Part shown: positions 1 through 12,474 of the stretch, one piece after another
How the letters are laid out: each line of letters begins with the position of its first letter
Position numbering within the stretch: the stretch's first letter is position 1
Origin: Folioceros fuciformis
Lineage: Eukaryota; Anthocerotophyta; Anthocerotopsida; Anthocerotales
NCBI GenBank assembly: GCA_049999805.1
Contig: JBNGIO010006131.1
Location: 121,884 to 185,883 of the forward strand
Reading direction: 5' to 3'
DNA: 64,000 bases
Program-made: the position numbers and the translations under genes
The notes under the pieces: model-generated
The model's database searches: none
What the model saw: the letters and a program-made list of their open reading frames with translations, nothing else
Told to the model about the DNA's origin: nothing

Positions 1-600
1 GTGGGGAGGAGCGTGGTGAGGAGGAGAGTGAGGCGGAGACTTGTGGTAATGGTACTTGGGGGGAGGGGGAGGGGACTTCTTCGGAGACTTAGTCTTCTTC
101 GGACTCTTGCTCTTCTTCGGCTTCTTAGGCTTCTTCACCTTGTGCTTGGGATGCTTGGGAGCCTTAGGCTTCTTCCCACCTGGAGCCGCGTACCCGCACA
201 GTCCGTAAATACATTTCTCCCCAGTTTTGCACTTGGTGCCACATTTCCCGCAATTGCTGAAACTGGACGCCAGCTTCACACACTTCCCCTTGCAGCAAGT
301 CTGGCCATACCCGCAGGAGCGGCCGCACTTCCCGCAGTTGCGCGGGTCCTTGGTGAGATCCTTGCACACCTTCTTGAAGCAGCACGTCGTCCCGCCATGC
401 GGATTCTTCTTCTTATCCTTGCAGATGTGCGCATCCTTGTGGCACCATACGTACTTGTACCGGTACGTTTTGTGGTAGTTCTTGGTGAGGAACTTGGTGC
501 GAGGTTTGTGCTGCAGGGTGGCATCCGAGACGGCCACCGCTGCCAGCAGCAGCAGCAAAGCCGCCATCACCCGCAACGCCATGTGCCGCGGAAGCCTCAT
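1..600 (-). CDS. STIG1-like secreted cysteine-rich protein, 3' end off the window
   Basis: Open frame of 200 codons from ATG at 600 down to base 1, still open at the window edge. Residues about 7-27 are a hydrophobic signal peptide (second possible start at 582). Residues about 53-135 hold a Cys-rich domain with the repeated pattern NCGKCGxxC...GxxCC/GxKC typical of the STIG1 family (Cys at 89, 92, 96, 102, 103, 107, 117, 120, 124, 130, 135). From about 142 the chain becomes a Lys/Pro/Ser tail with SPKK, PPPPP and SPPH runs, resembling an extensin-like or AGP-like wall-binding tail. STIG1 proteins are apoplastic and act in stigma exudate or as wall and phospholipid-binding signals; the role in this plant is unknown. 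The tail is longer than I expect for the family, so a chimeric wall protein is possible. Family call fairly sure; the C-terminus is not visible. Confidence 0.75.
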   Translation of the reverse strand, partial: MRLPRHMALRVMAALLLLLAAVAVSDATLQHKPRTKFLTKNYHKTYRYKYVWCHKDAHICKDKKKNPHGGTTCCFKKVCKDLTKDPRNCGKCGRSCGYGQTCCKGKCVKLASSFSNCGKCGTKCKTGEKCIYGLCGYAAPGGKKPKAPKHPKHKVKKPKKPKKSKSPKKTKSPKKSPPPPPKYHYHKSPPHSPPHHAPPH

Positions 601-1498
601 TGCGAGGCAGGCACAGCCCGGCCGTCTCCAGAACCTGTCCTCCTAACTCCACTCTCTCCACTCTCTCCCCTCCAGCTCCCAGCCCTGCCACACCCAATCA
701 ACCACAATGCGCCACACCCACAGCTCAACCACTAGCATCACCACCAAGCTCCGACACGGAACCCAACAAATCCCACACTGCGCGACCACGAAAAACCCAA
801 CAAATCCCACAACGCCCACGCAAAACCTAACAATTCCCACAATCCCGCAGCCCCGTCGTCGCCCCAGCTCCACAACCCGCAAGCCGCAAATCACCCGACT
901 CCACACCACCTCACCTCCACCAATCGCCGCGTTCCCGTCGACCCCTCAGCAGCGCCGGAGCAGAGAATGCTTGCCCTCCCTCAGCTCCGAGATCGTTCCG
1001 CAAGGTAACCTCGCCCTCAGCTGAAGCTGGATCACAGTCGCAAGCAGAGAGCGACCGCAATGCCGGCACCTCAGGCGCCAAGTGAGCGCGTTGCTCGTCT
1101 GCGGAAACAGGGCCTCAGAGGTGCATAAATCGCAGAGAGGCAGCCTCCAGGCTGGCAGGGTGGCAGGCCCACTGCTTGGCGTCGGCAACAGGAGCGGGAA
1201 CGGGACCGGGTCACTCACACTGTCTGGGCACGAGGTCGCCGCGCCCGGCACCCGACGTCGACGCCAGCCGCTACTCCGGGTAGCGAGTCGCCCAGACTCA
1301 CGACCAACGACCGGTCGCCGGTCGCCGGTCGTCGGTTGCCCATTAGGCTTGGCTTGCCTTGAATTGGCTTGGCTGTGTGTCGCCATTATGTCGCCCGTGA
1401 GAAAGGCTGACACTCTTGGGGCACTGGGGAACGTGGCCTCGGCCCTGACACGCTCTCCGGCGGCATCCCCGCTCCCTCTCCCCTAATTCCACCCCTTG

Positions 1499-1562
1499 AT
1501 TAATCCTTCCTTCCTTTCTCCCTTCCTTCCTCCCTTTCCTTTCCTCCCTTCCTTCCTTCCTG
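1499..1562. repeat. Polypyrimidine (TTCC)n simple repeat
   Basis: Continuous C/T tract made mainly of TTCC and TCCC units. It reads as a GGAA tract on the other strand. Confidence 0.85.
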
Positions 1563-4500
1563 CACGAAGCCTGGCAGCAGCATTTCTCGGAACCCTACCT
1601 CCATTTGTCAAATTGGATCTCTCATTGTGCTCCCCATACAGATCTGCTCCGCCCTGTACAAACTCAACCCGAAGCCCCAAAGCCTGCTGCCTCCCTGCCT
1701 GCCTGCCTGCACGCCAGACTCGCACTTTCTGAAACCACATTCTGAAAAGAGCAGCCTCGTGAACCAGCCAATGTCGCGCACATAAAAGCCTTGAGTTATG
1801 AAAAGAATAAATAAACATTAAAAAATATCATACTCCTTGTACGGACGGTCAGGGCACACACACAGGAAACAGACGACACGGAGAAGCCTGACGGACGGGG
1901 TGGAAGGAGGCCTTAACGGAGGCGCAACGGCGGGAGGAGAAAAACGTTCACCCCCGAGGCTGCATTAACGTGGCTCGCAGGAGCACGCCGTGGACCGCGA
2001 ACCCTAAAGTTAGACAGCGTGACAGACGGGGTGGGCCGGGAGCAATCATCATCGGCGGTGGTCTGGCCGGGCCGGGCCGGGCCACGTGACTTGTTTCCAT
2101 TTGACGGGGCAGCTCCAGGTCAGAGCGACGGATAGACGGCTTCGTATGCCCACGGCGTATGGTATGGGTGTACATTACATGGCCCGGGTAGGGGAAGGGG
2201 GGAGGTCTCGAGGGATTCGGCGCCTTGCACGAGAGAGCCCGCTTCGGGCTTTTCGTATTTTGCAAGTGGTGTGACTCCGTGCGGCCACCTGCTTCGAAGC
2301 TTCCCCCGCTGCTGCATTAAATGACTCCCCCATCAATTCAGCTCCAATGTCAATGTCACGGTACGGGGCCAGCTTTTATACGCCTTGTGTGCGTGTATGT
2401 ACCTACGTACAGTACATTTGTACAAGGAGTACGCCAATCGGGGGATTCCAGATTAGAACGATGCAAGGATGGAAAGGTAGGGTTATGTGAATCAAAATGT
2501 GTGCTTGTACGAACCTGAAGTAGAGATTTTCGGTGGAAAACGATGCTGCCGTGTTTGCCTCACCTTGGGCACCTGCATGCACGACATGAGCTTTACTTGT
2601 CTTCCAGCTCACACAGCTTCTACTTTTTCCCCTTGTTAATGCCCGCCCATCTGACTGGCTGCCTGCCATGCTTGCTGCCTTCTCCTCCTCTTCCTGCTCG
2701 TGGATTGGTGTTGCTTCATCTCGAGAGCTAGCTTAGCTGCTGCCACCGCCTGTGATGAAGAAGAAGTTGTGAGGAAGGGAGCCACAGAAATAAAAATATC
2801 CATTACTGAAGAGGCATGTTGGTGGAATGTTGCAGTACGACCAGCAGGTGAGTCAGTCAAGACGGAGTAGAAGTAGTAGCCCAAGGGTTGGTGGTGTACA
2901 GTGGGATGGGGGTTCTGGTTTCTCCTTCCCTAGTGCTCATGACTCCCAACCACTTCAGCCAGCTTTTCTATATGTAGATACGTACCTGGCACCATGGCTG
3001 GCCCCTGGAGAGAGATAGATGTCTGGAATAGAGGAGGAAGGTGGCATTGATGGAAGGCTGCTTTCCCCGCGGAGATGTCCATGTGCTGGTACCACAGTTC
3101 CATCAACTTGTCACCTGGGGTGCTGCGGTTGCAGCTGGGCTAGTCCTGGGACCTCGGTCGGTGGATTATCAGTGTCTGTCAGAGTGTGTCAGACCTAGCT
3201 CCCCCGCGAGGACGCGGACTCCCTAGCTTATCGACTATACCTTTTTCCTGATGATTTTTCCAGCTCTTGCGGCCCTGCAAAGATGCAACCCAGAGGAGAA
3301 ATGTTGCAGAATCAAAAGAGGCGGAAAAGGCAGGAAAAGAAAAGGAGTACAGGACAGAGATCGCTGTCTTCCTGCCGCGGGATACGCACCGTGAGCCATG
3401 CTTCCATCAAGAACCTCCCCGCCATTTTCATCAATGACTTGGGCGGTTTCATTCACCAATACAGCTGCTTCCATCAATAATCTCGGGCTTACATGACAGG
3501 ATACCGATACTTCGTTCCCTTGTAAAATGTATGTAGTGTATGTATCTTGATTCTTGGGTTGCATTTGGAAACAGAGCGATTTCATTTACTCCACCACTGC
3601 CATCGGATCCTGCCAGGTCTGGGCTGGCCTGACCACTTGGGTAGGGAGTGGACATCCAGATGTCTCCCGATTGCCATTTTTAATAAAGACGCGCTCTGTA
3701 GCCGCGTCCTCGGAATCCGGACTGTGAATACTTGATGGCAGCACTCCGGCGTGTTCCTCATTGTCTCTCCCTAATCCCGCGGCCCCGCCTTGAAGCCGGC
3801 AAGCGGGATCTTTTAGAGAATCACTTCCACCCGGGATGCCATGACAGATTTTCTATGGGGGCCACCGTTTCTTCGCCGACGCTTTTCTTTCTTGCTTGCT
3901 TTCTTTCTTCGTTTCCTTCCTATCTTTCTTTCGGTTGCGCTCTGAGCGGCAGCTCGCGCAGAGAATCGCCCCTGGTGGCCCCGCCCATCTGCAGCATCTC
4001 GGCACATGCGGTAGCGGGAACCTGGGTCCAGAGAAACACTTGTTTGCTGTAGAGTTACCCTACCGGAGCGACTCGACTGGGACCTGGAACCCCCGTCCTC
4101 CTCTCATCACCAGGATGGAGCACAGCAGAGCATTTGTCTGGAGCGGAGAGACGTGGGGTGGGAAAACAAGAAAACAAGCGTACAGTACGCAGACAGAAAT
4201 CGCGCAACCTGCCGCAATTTTCTCTTCCTTTCTTCCGTGCTGCAGGATGTGGACGCCAACACTCCCTTCGCCTTCGCTCACACACAACAATTCAAGTTAT
4301 TTCCGCGCCACAACCGTCTCCACATCACTTCGTCACCAGGTACCCCGCCTTCAACATCTCGCAATCCCCTGCCCTCCCCTTCCATGTTCCCAGATCACAA
4401 AAGCGGCCCTATTCCTCTCATGGCTGCAGCAACAGGACGTGTCTACAGCGACCCAGACCGCCCTCCCCTGGCCCCGGCTGGATCCTGCAGCCACTTTCTC

Positions 4501-5090
4501 AGGTTGCGTCTTCCTCATGGCGCACCACCGAACACGAGCGCGGCCAATCACGCCCCGAGACAGCAACAAGTAACAAAGGTACCGTACGCCGTTCTGCCCC
4601 GACTCCACCCCGTTCCGTTAATCCTCCCCTCCTCTTCCTCCATGATTGACCGTTTGGTTAGTGTAAGTGGTAATGAAAGCTGGCACGTCTAGATCCCCCG
4701 TCCTGTCGTCACGTCCCGTCCTCCCCTCCCCTTCCCTCCCCTCCCAATCATGTTCCCCCGTTCCAATCATGTCCACCATGCATGCCTTCCCGTGTCCGGA
4801 GAGGACATGTATGTACATATATACATGCATAACCCTGGTAACCTGTCCTCATTTTATTCTAATAAATTTCTTCTGCTCCTCCTTCGTCTTCTTCTTCCTG
4901 CTTCCTTCCAGGAGGTTGCAGCCACCAGGAGGAGCATCCGAGATTTATTCTACAAGGCACGGCGAAGAGGCTCCACTGTATGCGAGTTATGGCGTCCCAT
5001 TTATGTCCAATGACAGCTCGCTGTGGAGATGGAGCAGATGGTGATGCTACAGCAGAGAGTCTCCGGCACACGGCAGGTTTTCTCGGTGAC

Positions 5091-5135
5091 GCCAAGCCAA
5101 GCCAAGCCAAGCCAAGGGAAGCCAATCCGAGCCAA
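5091..5135. repeat. GCCAA pentanucleotide repeat
   Basis: Five perfect GCCAA units at 5091-5115, followed by degenerate copies to about 5135. Confidence 0.85.
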
Positions 5136-5440
5136 CGATTCTGCGAAGGAAGGCACATTCCAATTTCACACTTCGCATTGGCGTAGAGAGAGTCGTCGTC
5201 GATCGGCTGGCTGGCCTGACAGGGATGCCATGGAACAGTAGGATGACGCCTGGACCTCGTACCCTGCGACTCCCACATGGCCAGAGGCCACCGGTCAATG
5301 CGCCAGGGGCGGATGGTGCCGTTGGCAATCCGCAAAATGTGCATGGCTGCAGGCAGGGCAGGCGACGTATTACGCTATTTCCATACCCAGGCGAAGGGAA
5401 TCGGTGCGAGACAGGGGGAAATCGCAGCTGTCGAGCTCGG

Positions 5441-5500
5441 AGCCGGGCCCGGGGCCGGGCCCGGGGCCGGGGCCGGGGCAGGGGCCAAGGCCGGGCCCAG
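5441..5500. repeat. GC-only GGGCCGG simple repeat
   Basis: About 60 bases almost entirely of GGGCC/GGGGCC units. Several long overlapping reading frames here are by-products of this composition and not genes. Confidence 0.85.
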
Positions 5501-6967
5501 CGTCCGCGTGGCTCGCGTCCTTGATGAGACGAGATTTGTCGCTGGCTGTCAGCGTCGCTCCTGCGCGATTTCTTGCACAACAAAGCAAGTTTGGCAGTGC
5601 AACTACCAGACTATCAACAGCCGGGCTGAGCAGGGCGCTTTCGGGTGAGTGAGTACTGCGTTCGTGCATGTAACATGTATGTAATTGGAGTCCGCGTTTG
5701 ATGTCGGCAGAGGGGACGACTCGGTCTCCATCTCTGTGATTCCTGGTGCCTGACAGCTAGCTATGGAGCAGCTGCCCGCCGGAGCCGGGCTTGGAAGGGT
5801 CACCGCGGAAAAAAGGAAAAAGCCTGCTGCAGCCGTTTTGGCCCGACTGGCTGCCTCTTGCTGTCACCCCCTTTCCCAACTATCTAAAGCTCTCGTCCTC
5901 TGGCCACCTGCCGCAATTTGCAGCAGCAAGGACGAGCTATCCTCGTTAAGGCCAGATAGTCAACTTCTTTCCTTCCTCCACAGCTTTGAATATCATAAAC
6001 CTTCGCATATGTACACAGTATTACAGGGAATCACCAACTACTCTACACGTAGCCCAACAACAAAACTAAAGTATAATATCACCACAATTCATGACTGTTT
6101 TTCCTACTTCAAAAAATTGCATATATATATTGCATTATATCATATTTAAGAAAGAATAAGTGAGAGGGATCTTGATTTAAAGATCTAGATTTCTACAGAG
6201 GATTAATTGGTACGATAACATGTCATATACAAGGCCTCCTTATGGTGTCTTTACCTTTGTAAAAGAAGAAAGGATGATTTCTTTTCGTCATAGCATTGAC
6301 TTGTGAGAATATATCGGACACTGAACATAATTCTGAAGATGATACCCTTAATAGGAAGATGCCAATGGGTGATGATCTTGTTGTAAAATATACATTAATT
6401 AAAAAAAATATAATAAGTTATATAAAGTTATAAATAATACAGAAAAAGGTTTTAGTTCATGAGTAGTACAAAATGAGGTGAGTGCCAAATCATGCTTTCA
6501 CCCCCTTGTGAGATTGAAGGCTGCATTTGTTGATATTGAGGAGGAAGGCGGAAAGGGTTGGGTGGAAGGCTGAAAGGGTTGGGTGTACCTTCAAATAAGG
6601 TCATTGGCATGAAGAAGCCTCCATGGCTAGAGGATCAGTTGCACTAGATATTCTTAAACAGCAGTGGGATACTAAAACACCAAATAGTTTAGTATTCTAA
6701 CATGAAGACTGTTATTTAATACACTACTAGAAGCTGAAATGGATATGGGAAATGAAGTGGCCAGGTTTCACTTGCTACTGCCTCTGAAGGGTTTTCACTG
6801 AAATTCCCTCCTCCACAAACTCTTCCGTCACAAGGGAGTCCAAGAATCTGAAAAAACACCTAAAATCTGTCCTACAATTTAGCTAGAATTAGAAAGGAAC
6901 CCATGATGTTCTGGGTCACTGTCCTTCACGTAATGGTACCACACAGTGTGTGGATTTGATATGTAGT

Positions 6968-9688
6968 TTACACTTTACCATTACCATCTGTTGTGTCGAG
7001 ATCTGTTGTGTCCGGTCCTTTCCGGATGACCGCAGAGAGGGCAAAAAACTCCGAGATTACCTCCAGCGGCATACCCTTTGTCTCCGGTACTTTGATGAAG
7101 ACAAATACCCAGGACATCAGACTTATCACTAAGAAGATGGAGAAGACTCCCGGTAAACCAATGGTTGAGTTAAGAAGTGGGAAAGAATACGTGACCAGAA
7201 TGTTCGTTAGCCACATTGAGGCAGAACAGATACCAATGCAGATTCCTCTGACCCGTGTGGGAAAAATTTCTGAACAAAGTATGTTTGGGATTGGCCCAAA
7301 ACCCATCACAAACGCACAGAGGAAGAGAGAAAGACCTGCAAATGAAGTCAAGGCCTGGAGCACGCCAGCTTTAAGGAAAATATTTGCTATGACCACCACC
7401 ATTAAAGCCAGGGAAAGTACTGGCAGAGTCCCCAAAAGCAGCTGCCTGTGGTTCAACAAAACATCGATGTGAGTTGCCACAGACAGTTCAAATCGGCTGA
7501 TGCACATCTGCGAAAGGAAAGAGAGAATGCCCGTGATCCTTACCGCCGGCCAGACCTATCCATCAGTCTCATCGCGATAAATATACAGGGTAACATTACT
7601 AGAGAGCTGATGACGCTGGCGAAGATGGAGGTAGTTTCTGGACCAACACCCATGCTGGCTGATATAGTGTCAGCACCAGACTGCTGGATAATCTGGGGGA
7701 TGAAGTACAGGACTGCGTTGATACCGCATAGCTGTGGACACGGAGCTTCTTGTCATCAGTGTAAGGAACGCACAACATTCTACAGTTCTGGATACGAGAA
7801 AGAATTGAAGGATACAAATGCCGTGATCTCACCTGCTGCAGAACTTGCAAGCCGGTACCGACAATCAGTGCTCGCCGCACTCCAGGCACAGCAAGATCTT
7901 TAAACGCAGGCCCTTGATTGGCTGTTTCAGAAGGATGTACTACGGCTGGACCAGCTACATCTTCCACGAGGATGTTGTCCACGACAAGTTGCGCCGATGG
8001 AGCCACCAAAACAGAGGCCTGGACTGCCTCACCATCGGAGATAGGACCCAGTCCTGGCAAGGCAAGGGCGGAGCCAAATTGGGACGGATCCGCTTGATCC
8101 TTGAAAATGTACACTCTTTGCAAGCTTCCGGCGTCAGCTGGGTCTCCACTTTGCTGCCCTGTATACCGCCAAGCCAGCTGCCAACCACCTCCAATGCCCA
8201 CATCGCCGATAGTGTCAGCCAGTGATGAACTCCCTTGCACACTCCTGGAAAGAGTATTTCCGACATCTGTTGATCCATGCCTGAACAGGTTGATGGAATT
8301 GCCTCTAGACAATGAACGAGGTTTCTTGTCCACGCTAGTTTGCCTCGAAAGCAAGAGAGGAGTTTGAAGGTTTTCGTCCATGTCTCCTGCAAAGAACTCA
8401 TCACCGTTACGTCCATTAACACCCTGGGGCGAAGGCGGGATATTTTCGTCATCCCAATCATCATTCTCGGTTCTGCCCAGCTCGTCATGTGATTCTGCAA
8501 CTGATTGATAAGGCACCTGGAAACTTCCCACTAAAGTAACCATAGGATCTACAAGTGCCAAGGGATCCATGAGCGTCATATCCACGCTCTGCGATCTCGC
8601 AAGCATTGTGGATTCACCTTCCTCACCCATCGGTGTAGCTATCCAAGTAATACCGTCCTCGGGGCCAAACATCACCACTTTACCCTCGTCCATGGCCGAA
8701 TCTGTGACAACTTGGTTTTGATCAGCTGGCTCTAGACGCCACTCCTCCAGTTTTCCGTCAACACCCACACCAAGTCCTTCCACCAACAAAGCAAGTTCCC
8801 CTGCCCACAAACCAGCGAGACACAAAGTCAAATTAGAAGGGAGCATGTGAAACAAACCCTGCAGGAAACAAGCCTTCAAGTTCATCAATTTTCATTCACG
8901 GAAAGAAAGTGTGACAAGCAGTGTGCACGCAGGACCTACCATTGACGTCTTCCCTCCCACGAAGATCCTGCAGTACCTTTCGGGCAGTCAGCATCTGACC
9001 TTTCATGACGAGCCATCTCGGAGACTCGGGCACAACAAAGATACAAAGGAAAAGATACAGAAGAGAAGGAGCAAGCAGGATTCCCAGCATGAATCTCCAA
9101 TTAGGAGTGGCCGTCAACGAAACCAGGAAGCCTATAATGAGCGCCAGAAACTGACCGCCTGTGCCCATGAATTGCGGAAATGTGGCCAGCTGACCACGGA
9201 TCTCAGTAGGAGCAGACTCTGCTATTAGGATAGGGGAGATGGTGGCAACCAGCCCCATACCACAGCCCGCAAGTATTCTCCCCACGATGAGAACATGTAC
9301 GTCAGGAGACCACGCCATGACACAAGCGCTGACCGAAAACAGGAATGCCGAAACGGACAGCATGGTCCGACGGCCAAGCCAGTCAGCTGCTGGCCCAGCC
9401 GTCGTGGTACTCGCAACAGCTCCAACCAAGGTGGAAGCCACCACAAATCCCTCCAGAGTAGGATCAGCTTCCAGATGCAAGTCCGGTTTAAGATACAGCA
9501 TAGCTCCTGCGCAAATTAAACACCAGCAACCACCAGTCACACACCACGGAACCTAACACCCTCCACCTCTCTATTACCCGGAAGAAACAGAGACAAAACT
9601 CACCAGCCACAGCACCCGCGTCCCATCCTTGCAGCAGATTTCCTACGGTGGCCGCAATGGCCACGGCACGGGGCCCCCTGGCCTTCAT
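6968..9688 (-). CDS. Tonoplast monosaccharide-sensing / sugar transporter (MSSP/TMT type), 761 aa
   Basis: Five exons on the minus strand: 9688-9604, 9506-8940, 8800-7833, 7731-7544, 7445-6968, with GT-AG introns and phases that close to 761 codons plus stop. The product is a 12-helix major facilitator. The N-terminal half (about 1-190) has NLLQGWD, DWLGRR and PESPRWL motifs. A long hydrophilic loop (about 218-510, Asp/Ser/Gly-rich) is diagnostic of plant MSSP/TMT proteins. The C-terminal half carries LCGINAVLY, NILCSEIFPTRVRGI and a PETKG motif. Family members load glucose and fructose into the vacuole in exchange for protons. Length is close to Arabidopsis TMT proteins (about 730-740 aa). 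The first-helix motif reads WDAGAVAG where Arabidopsis has WDNATIAG. The start is the only ATG giving the conserved N-terminus. Confidence 0.92.
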
Positions 9689-11646
9689 GGTACAGCTCGA
9701 AATTGCTCTGGCAGGAAGCTTTGGAGCAGCCACTCAACCTGGCAACATTAGAGCAATCTAGTACTCACAGAAGTCATGACTTCTTCACTCCAAAGCGACA
9801 AAACCGACAGCCATGCGGAGATCTCCACTACCGAAAAGGCCTCAGACGAAATCAGAGCAGAAAGAAGCGCACCCCACGTAGGGGCGTCGCGACGGGAGAA
9901 GGAGTGCAAGGAAGGTGCAGGTGGCAGCAGCTTGGTAGGGACTCTTTGGTGGTAAAGGGCTCCTGTTTATACGGCAGCCATGGTTAGGTTCTTCCAGTCG
10001 AGGTGGTGACAACTGGCACAGGAAGCCTCCTTTACCACGCGGCGAGTCCAGTGTCGTTCACGCGCACAGGCCGGGCCTGGAGCCGCAATTCGACATGTTG
10101 CCGCCTGGTTGGGTGGCGCCGTCCAGTGGCCGTGAGGTGGCACCGTGCAGCTGGTACACGGGACACGGCCAAACGCCCCCTCCTGAGTCCTCATCCTTGC
10201 CCTCGCATCCATCCAATGGCCTCGAATATCTGAAAATTTCCAACCGCGCTTCCCCCGGTTCTGTGCACCACCGACCCTTTTGCACGCTAAGTGGGGCATG
10301 GTATCTCGCGCACTTTCGCTCCTGCACCTCTGCCCAACCTGCATGTTTGCGCTCAGTGGTGCAACAGATCTGGCAAGCAACCCTTTCAATAGGAAATAAC
10401 AATTACGTACATGTAATTGAAAAGACACTTTGGAGCTTCACCAGTACAGAAGCATGGACAACTCCTTGAATGAACCCTGTCCAATGCGCAAGTTCCTACG
10501 GCGTGTTGTGTGCCATGTGTGTTTAAGGGATAGTACGGTAAAGAGAAACTTATCCTCATGTCGAATGGGGCTGGTGATACCAGCTCAACCAGAGGCAGGA
10601 AGAGAACAGCTAAACCAGAGGCAGGAAGAGAACAGCTAAACCAGAGGNNNNNNNNNNAGAGAACAGCTAAACCAGAGGCAGGAAGAGAACAGCTAAACCA
10701 GAGGAATGAAGAGAACAGCTAAAATAGAGGCGGTAGCACACATGCGGGACGTACTGTCATCGAGAAACCTTTACCCCAAGAGACGAAAAGCTTCCAAAAC
10801 GAGGATAGAGTCCGATGTTGAAGACAGCCTGTATGTGAAATGAACCTCGTGTCATTCTCGACTACAGCTCCTTCACGATCTTCAAGCTGTGAAACACTGC
10901 ACTTCATTTTGAAGCTGGCTTATTTCTAGGTCGACTCCTAGTTTTGAACACAAACTTAACCGCGTCTTGCGATCTCATAGTTTCTGACAGGGCAGAATCA
11001 CTCTCACATGAGCCCTCGGAATTTGTGCTTTTTGGGATTTGGTGCAGTTCGATTCTTCGCGGGGTGTTGAGACGTGGACAAAGAACTGGCACGCCTTTCT
11101 GACAGAATGTACACGGTTAAGTGTCCCGCTGACACCTGGGGTTCAGAAGATCGGGCATTTGTCCAACCCCGATTCAGTAGCATGTGGCTATTATCTTGCA
11201 AGCCCGGGAAGTACCTGTGTGAGAGGTGGAAAGACTTCCCATGCGAGGAGGAAGTGCCTCTGATGGTCACACCGCAGGTTGTTTAGTGGCTGCATTTTGT
11301 TCTCAATAAATGTCATCCATGCTGATTAAATCCATCGATTGAAAGCTTTCAAAGGGCCTTAAGCCAGTTGTCGGGCTTCAGAAATTGCCAGAGACTGGTA
11401 GACACGCTGTGCAGTCAGGGAAAGCGTTATAGGAGGAGGAGGTGGTCATGGCGACAAAGCAAAGAGGTGCTTGTTGCAACAATTGTTGCTCGGGAGAAAG
11501 ACTAGAAATTCAACAATCTAAGAACTTGGACAAAAAAAGTTGTGATAAATCGTAGTAGCTAATACGCTGCTGCAGTTGACTGATCCATAAGCAGCAGGAC
11601 ATGCCTTGAAGCACAAAACCTACTGTTGCCTACCACCAGGGCCGGT
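9689..11646. other. Intergenic region upstream of the sugar transporter
   Basis: Contains the presumed 5'UTR and promoter of the transporter (about 9689-10000) and the 3' flank of the SPC12 gene. A 26-bp tandem repeat with a gap sits at about 10580-10732. No other coding region recognised. Confidence 0.5.
10580..10732. repeat. 26-bp tandem repeat interrupted by a 10-N gap
   Basis: At least five copies of a 26-base unit containing AGAACAGCTAAACCAGAGG. The gap at 10648-10657 falls inside the array, so true copy number is unknown. The last copies are diverged. Confidence 0.85.
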
Positions 11647-11943
11647 CTACCTCTTAAATCCCTTGACTCCCTTCTTGGTAGCCGCGGGCTGTGGCTTCGA
11701 TTTCGGAGCTCTGCTACTTGGAGTGTCCGCCTGCTTCGGTTCCAGCCATTCCAGAGGGTGTCGATTGTAGAAAGGCCAGTCAGGCACCACCAGGAGAAAC
11801 GTGACGCATGTGCCTACAACATAGATCAAGAGCATGAGTCTGTACGATGACACAATGTACCCTGCCACCAGGGCAACCAGTGCCGTGATCAGCAGAGAGT
11901 ACTGCATCAGCTGCTCCGATAGCTTCTGCCCTTGCCAATCCAT
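11647..11943 (-). CDS. Signal peptidase complex subunit 1 (SPC12/SPCS1-like), 98 aa
   Basis: Single-exon minus-strand frame from ATG at 11943. It begins MDWQGQKLSEQLMQ, then two membrane segments (about 14-31 and 35-52) separated by a short turn, then VPDWPFYNRHPLEWL, the conserved family signature, and a Lys/Ser-rich cytosolic tail ending KKGVKGFKR. SPC12 is a small non-catalytic subunit of the ER signal peptidase complex; it spans the membrane twice with both ends cytosolic and helps define substrate choice. Length matches plant homologues (about 92-100 aa). It lies between the transporter and the CbbY-like gene, all on the minus strand, but with separate flanks and no sign of co-transcription. 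Confidence 0.92.
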   Translation of the reverse strand: MDWQGQKLSEQLMQYSLLITALVALVAGYIVSSYRLMLLIYVVGTCVTFLLVVPDWPFYNRHPLEWLEPKQADTPSSRAPKSKPQPAATKKGVKGFKR

Positions 11944-12474
11944 TGTAAGTCACCCGCAGCAACCCGCTCCCGCAGCAAGACGCGCCTTCGCAGAATCCCT
12001 CTCCGCCTGGCCGTTAAAAGCAGAGCAATGATCAGAAATTGGGATGCTGATATCACCTGAACTTCTTCGCACTCTGCACTGCTCTGCTAAGCCTTCCTCA
12101 CCAACGGGAGGGCTAACAGCGAATGTGAGTATGCTACAACTGTATAATTTTGAGAAATAAGGACGCGCTTGTGAGACCTTACGTGTGCCAATTCACCGAG
12201 CAAGGGCCTTTACATTAGGCCACCTTCCTCCTCGAACCCCGGTTAGGGTTTTGGGCCGAGTTGCTGCAGCACCGAGAAATTCTTGCTCTCGGCACCCACA
12301 TCTAGAGACCATGCCTCCGCCTAGTTGTTCTTTAAAGACCGCGGTATGACAGGTCTTCGTTGTTCAGAAGAAACTACATCCCCGTAGACAAAAGGCGAAT
12401 GGTGCACTTTGGGGCCATAAAATCATGGAGCTTTGGCCTGATCGTGTTGGCCAGCCTGTGGAGATGCTGGGGGG

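Larger units (their letters stand above)
601..6967. other. Gene-poor stretch between the STIG1-like and sugar-transporter genes
   Basis: No coding region I can support. Bases 601-950 are the presumed promoter/5'UTR of the STIG1-like gene and are A/C-rich with repeated CAACAAATCCCAC motifs. The rest carries only simple repeats, listed separately. Weak AATAAA signals (for example near 1808 and 4861) cannot be tied to a gene. From about 6000 the DNA becomes AT-rich and probably includes the 3' flank of the sugar transporter. A short 24-bp direct repeat (GGAAGGC-GAAAGGGTTGGGTG type) lies at about 6541-6590. Small spliced or noncoding transcripts cannot be excluded. Confidence 0.5.

Noticed and set aside
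5225-5669. Several overlapping frames on both strands
   Set aside because: Produced by the GGGCCGG simple repeat; amino acid runs of Gly/Pro/Arg only.
11040-11075. Possible tRNA T-arm (GTTCGATTC)
   Set aside because: No matching T-stem, anticodon arm or acceptor stem could be folded around it. No other tRNA or rRNA gene was recognised in the window.
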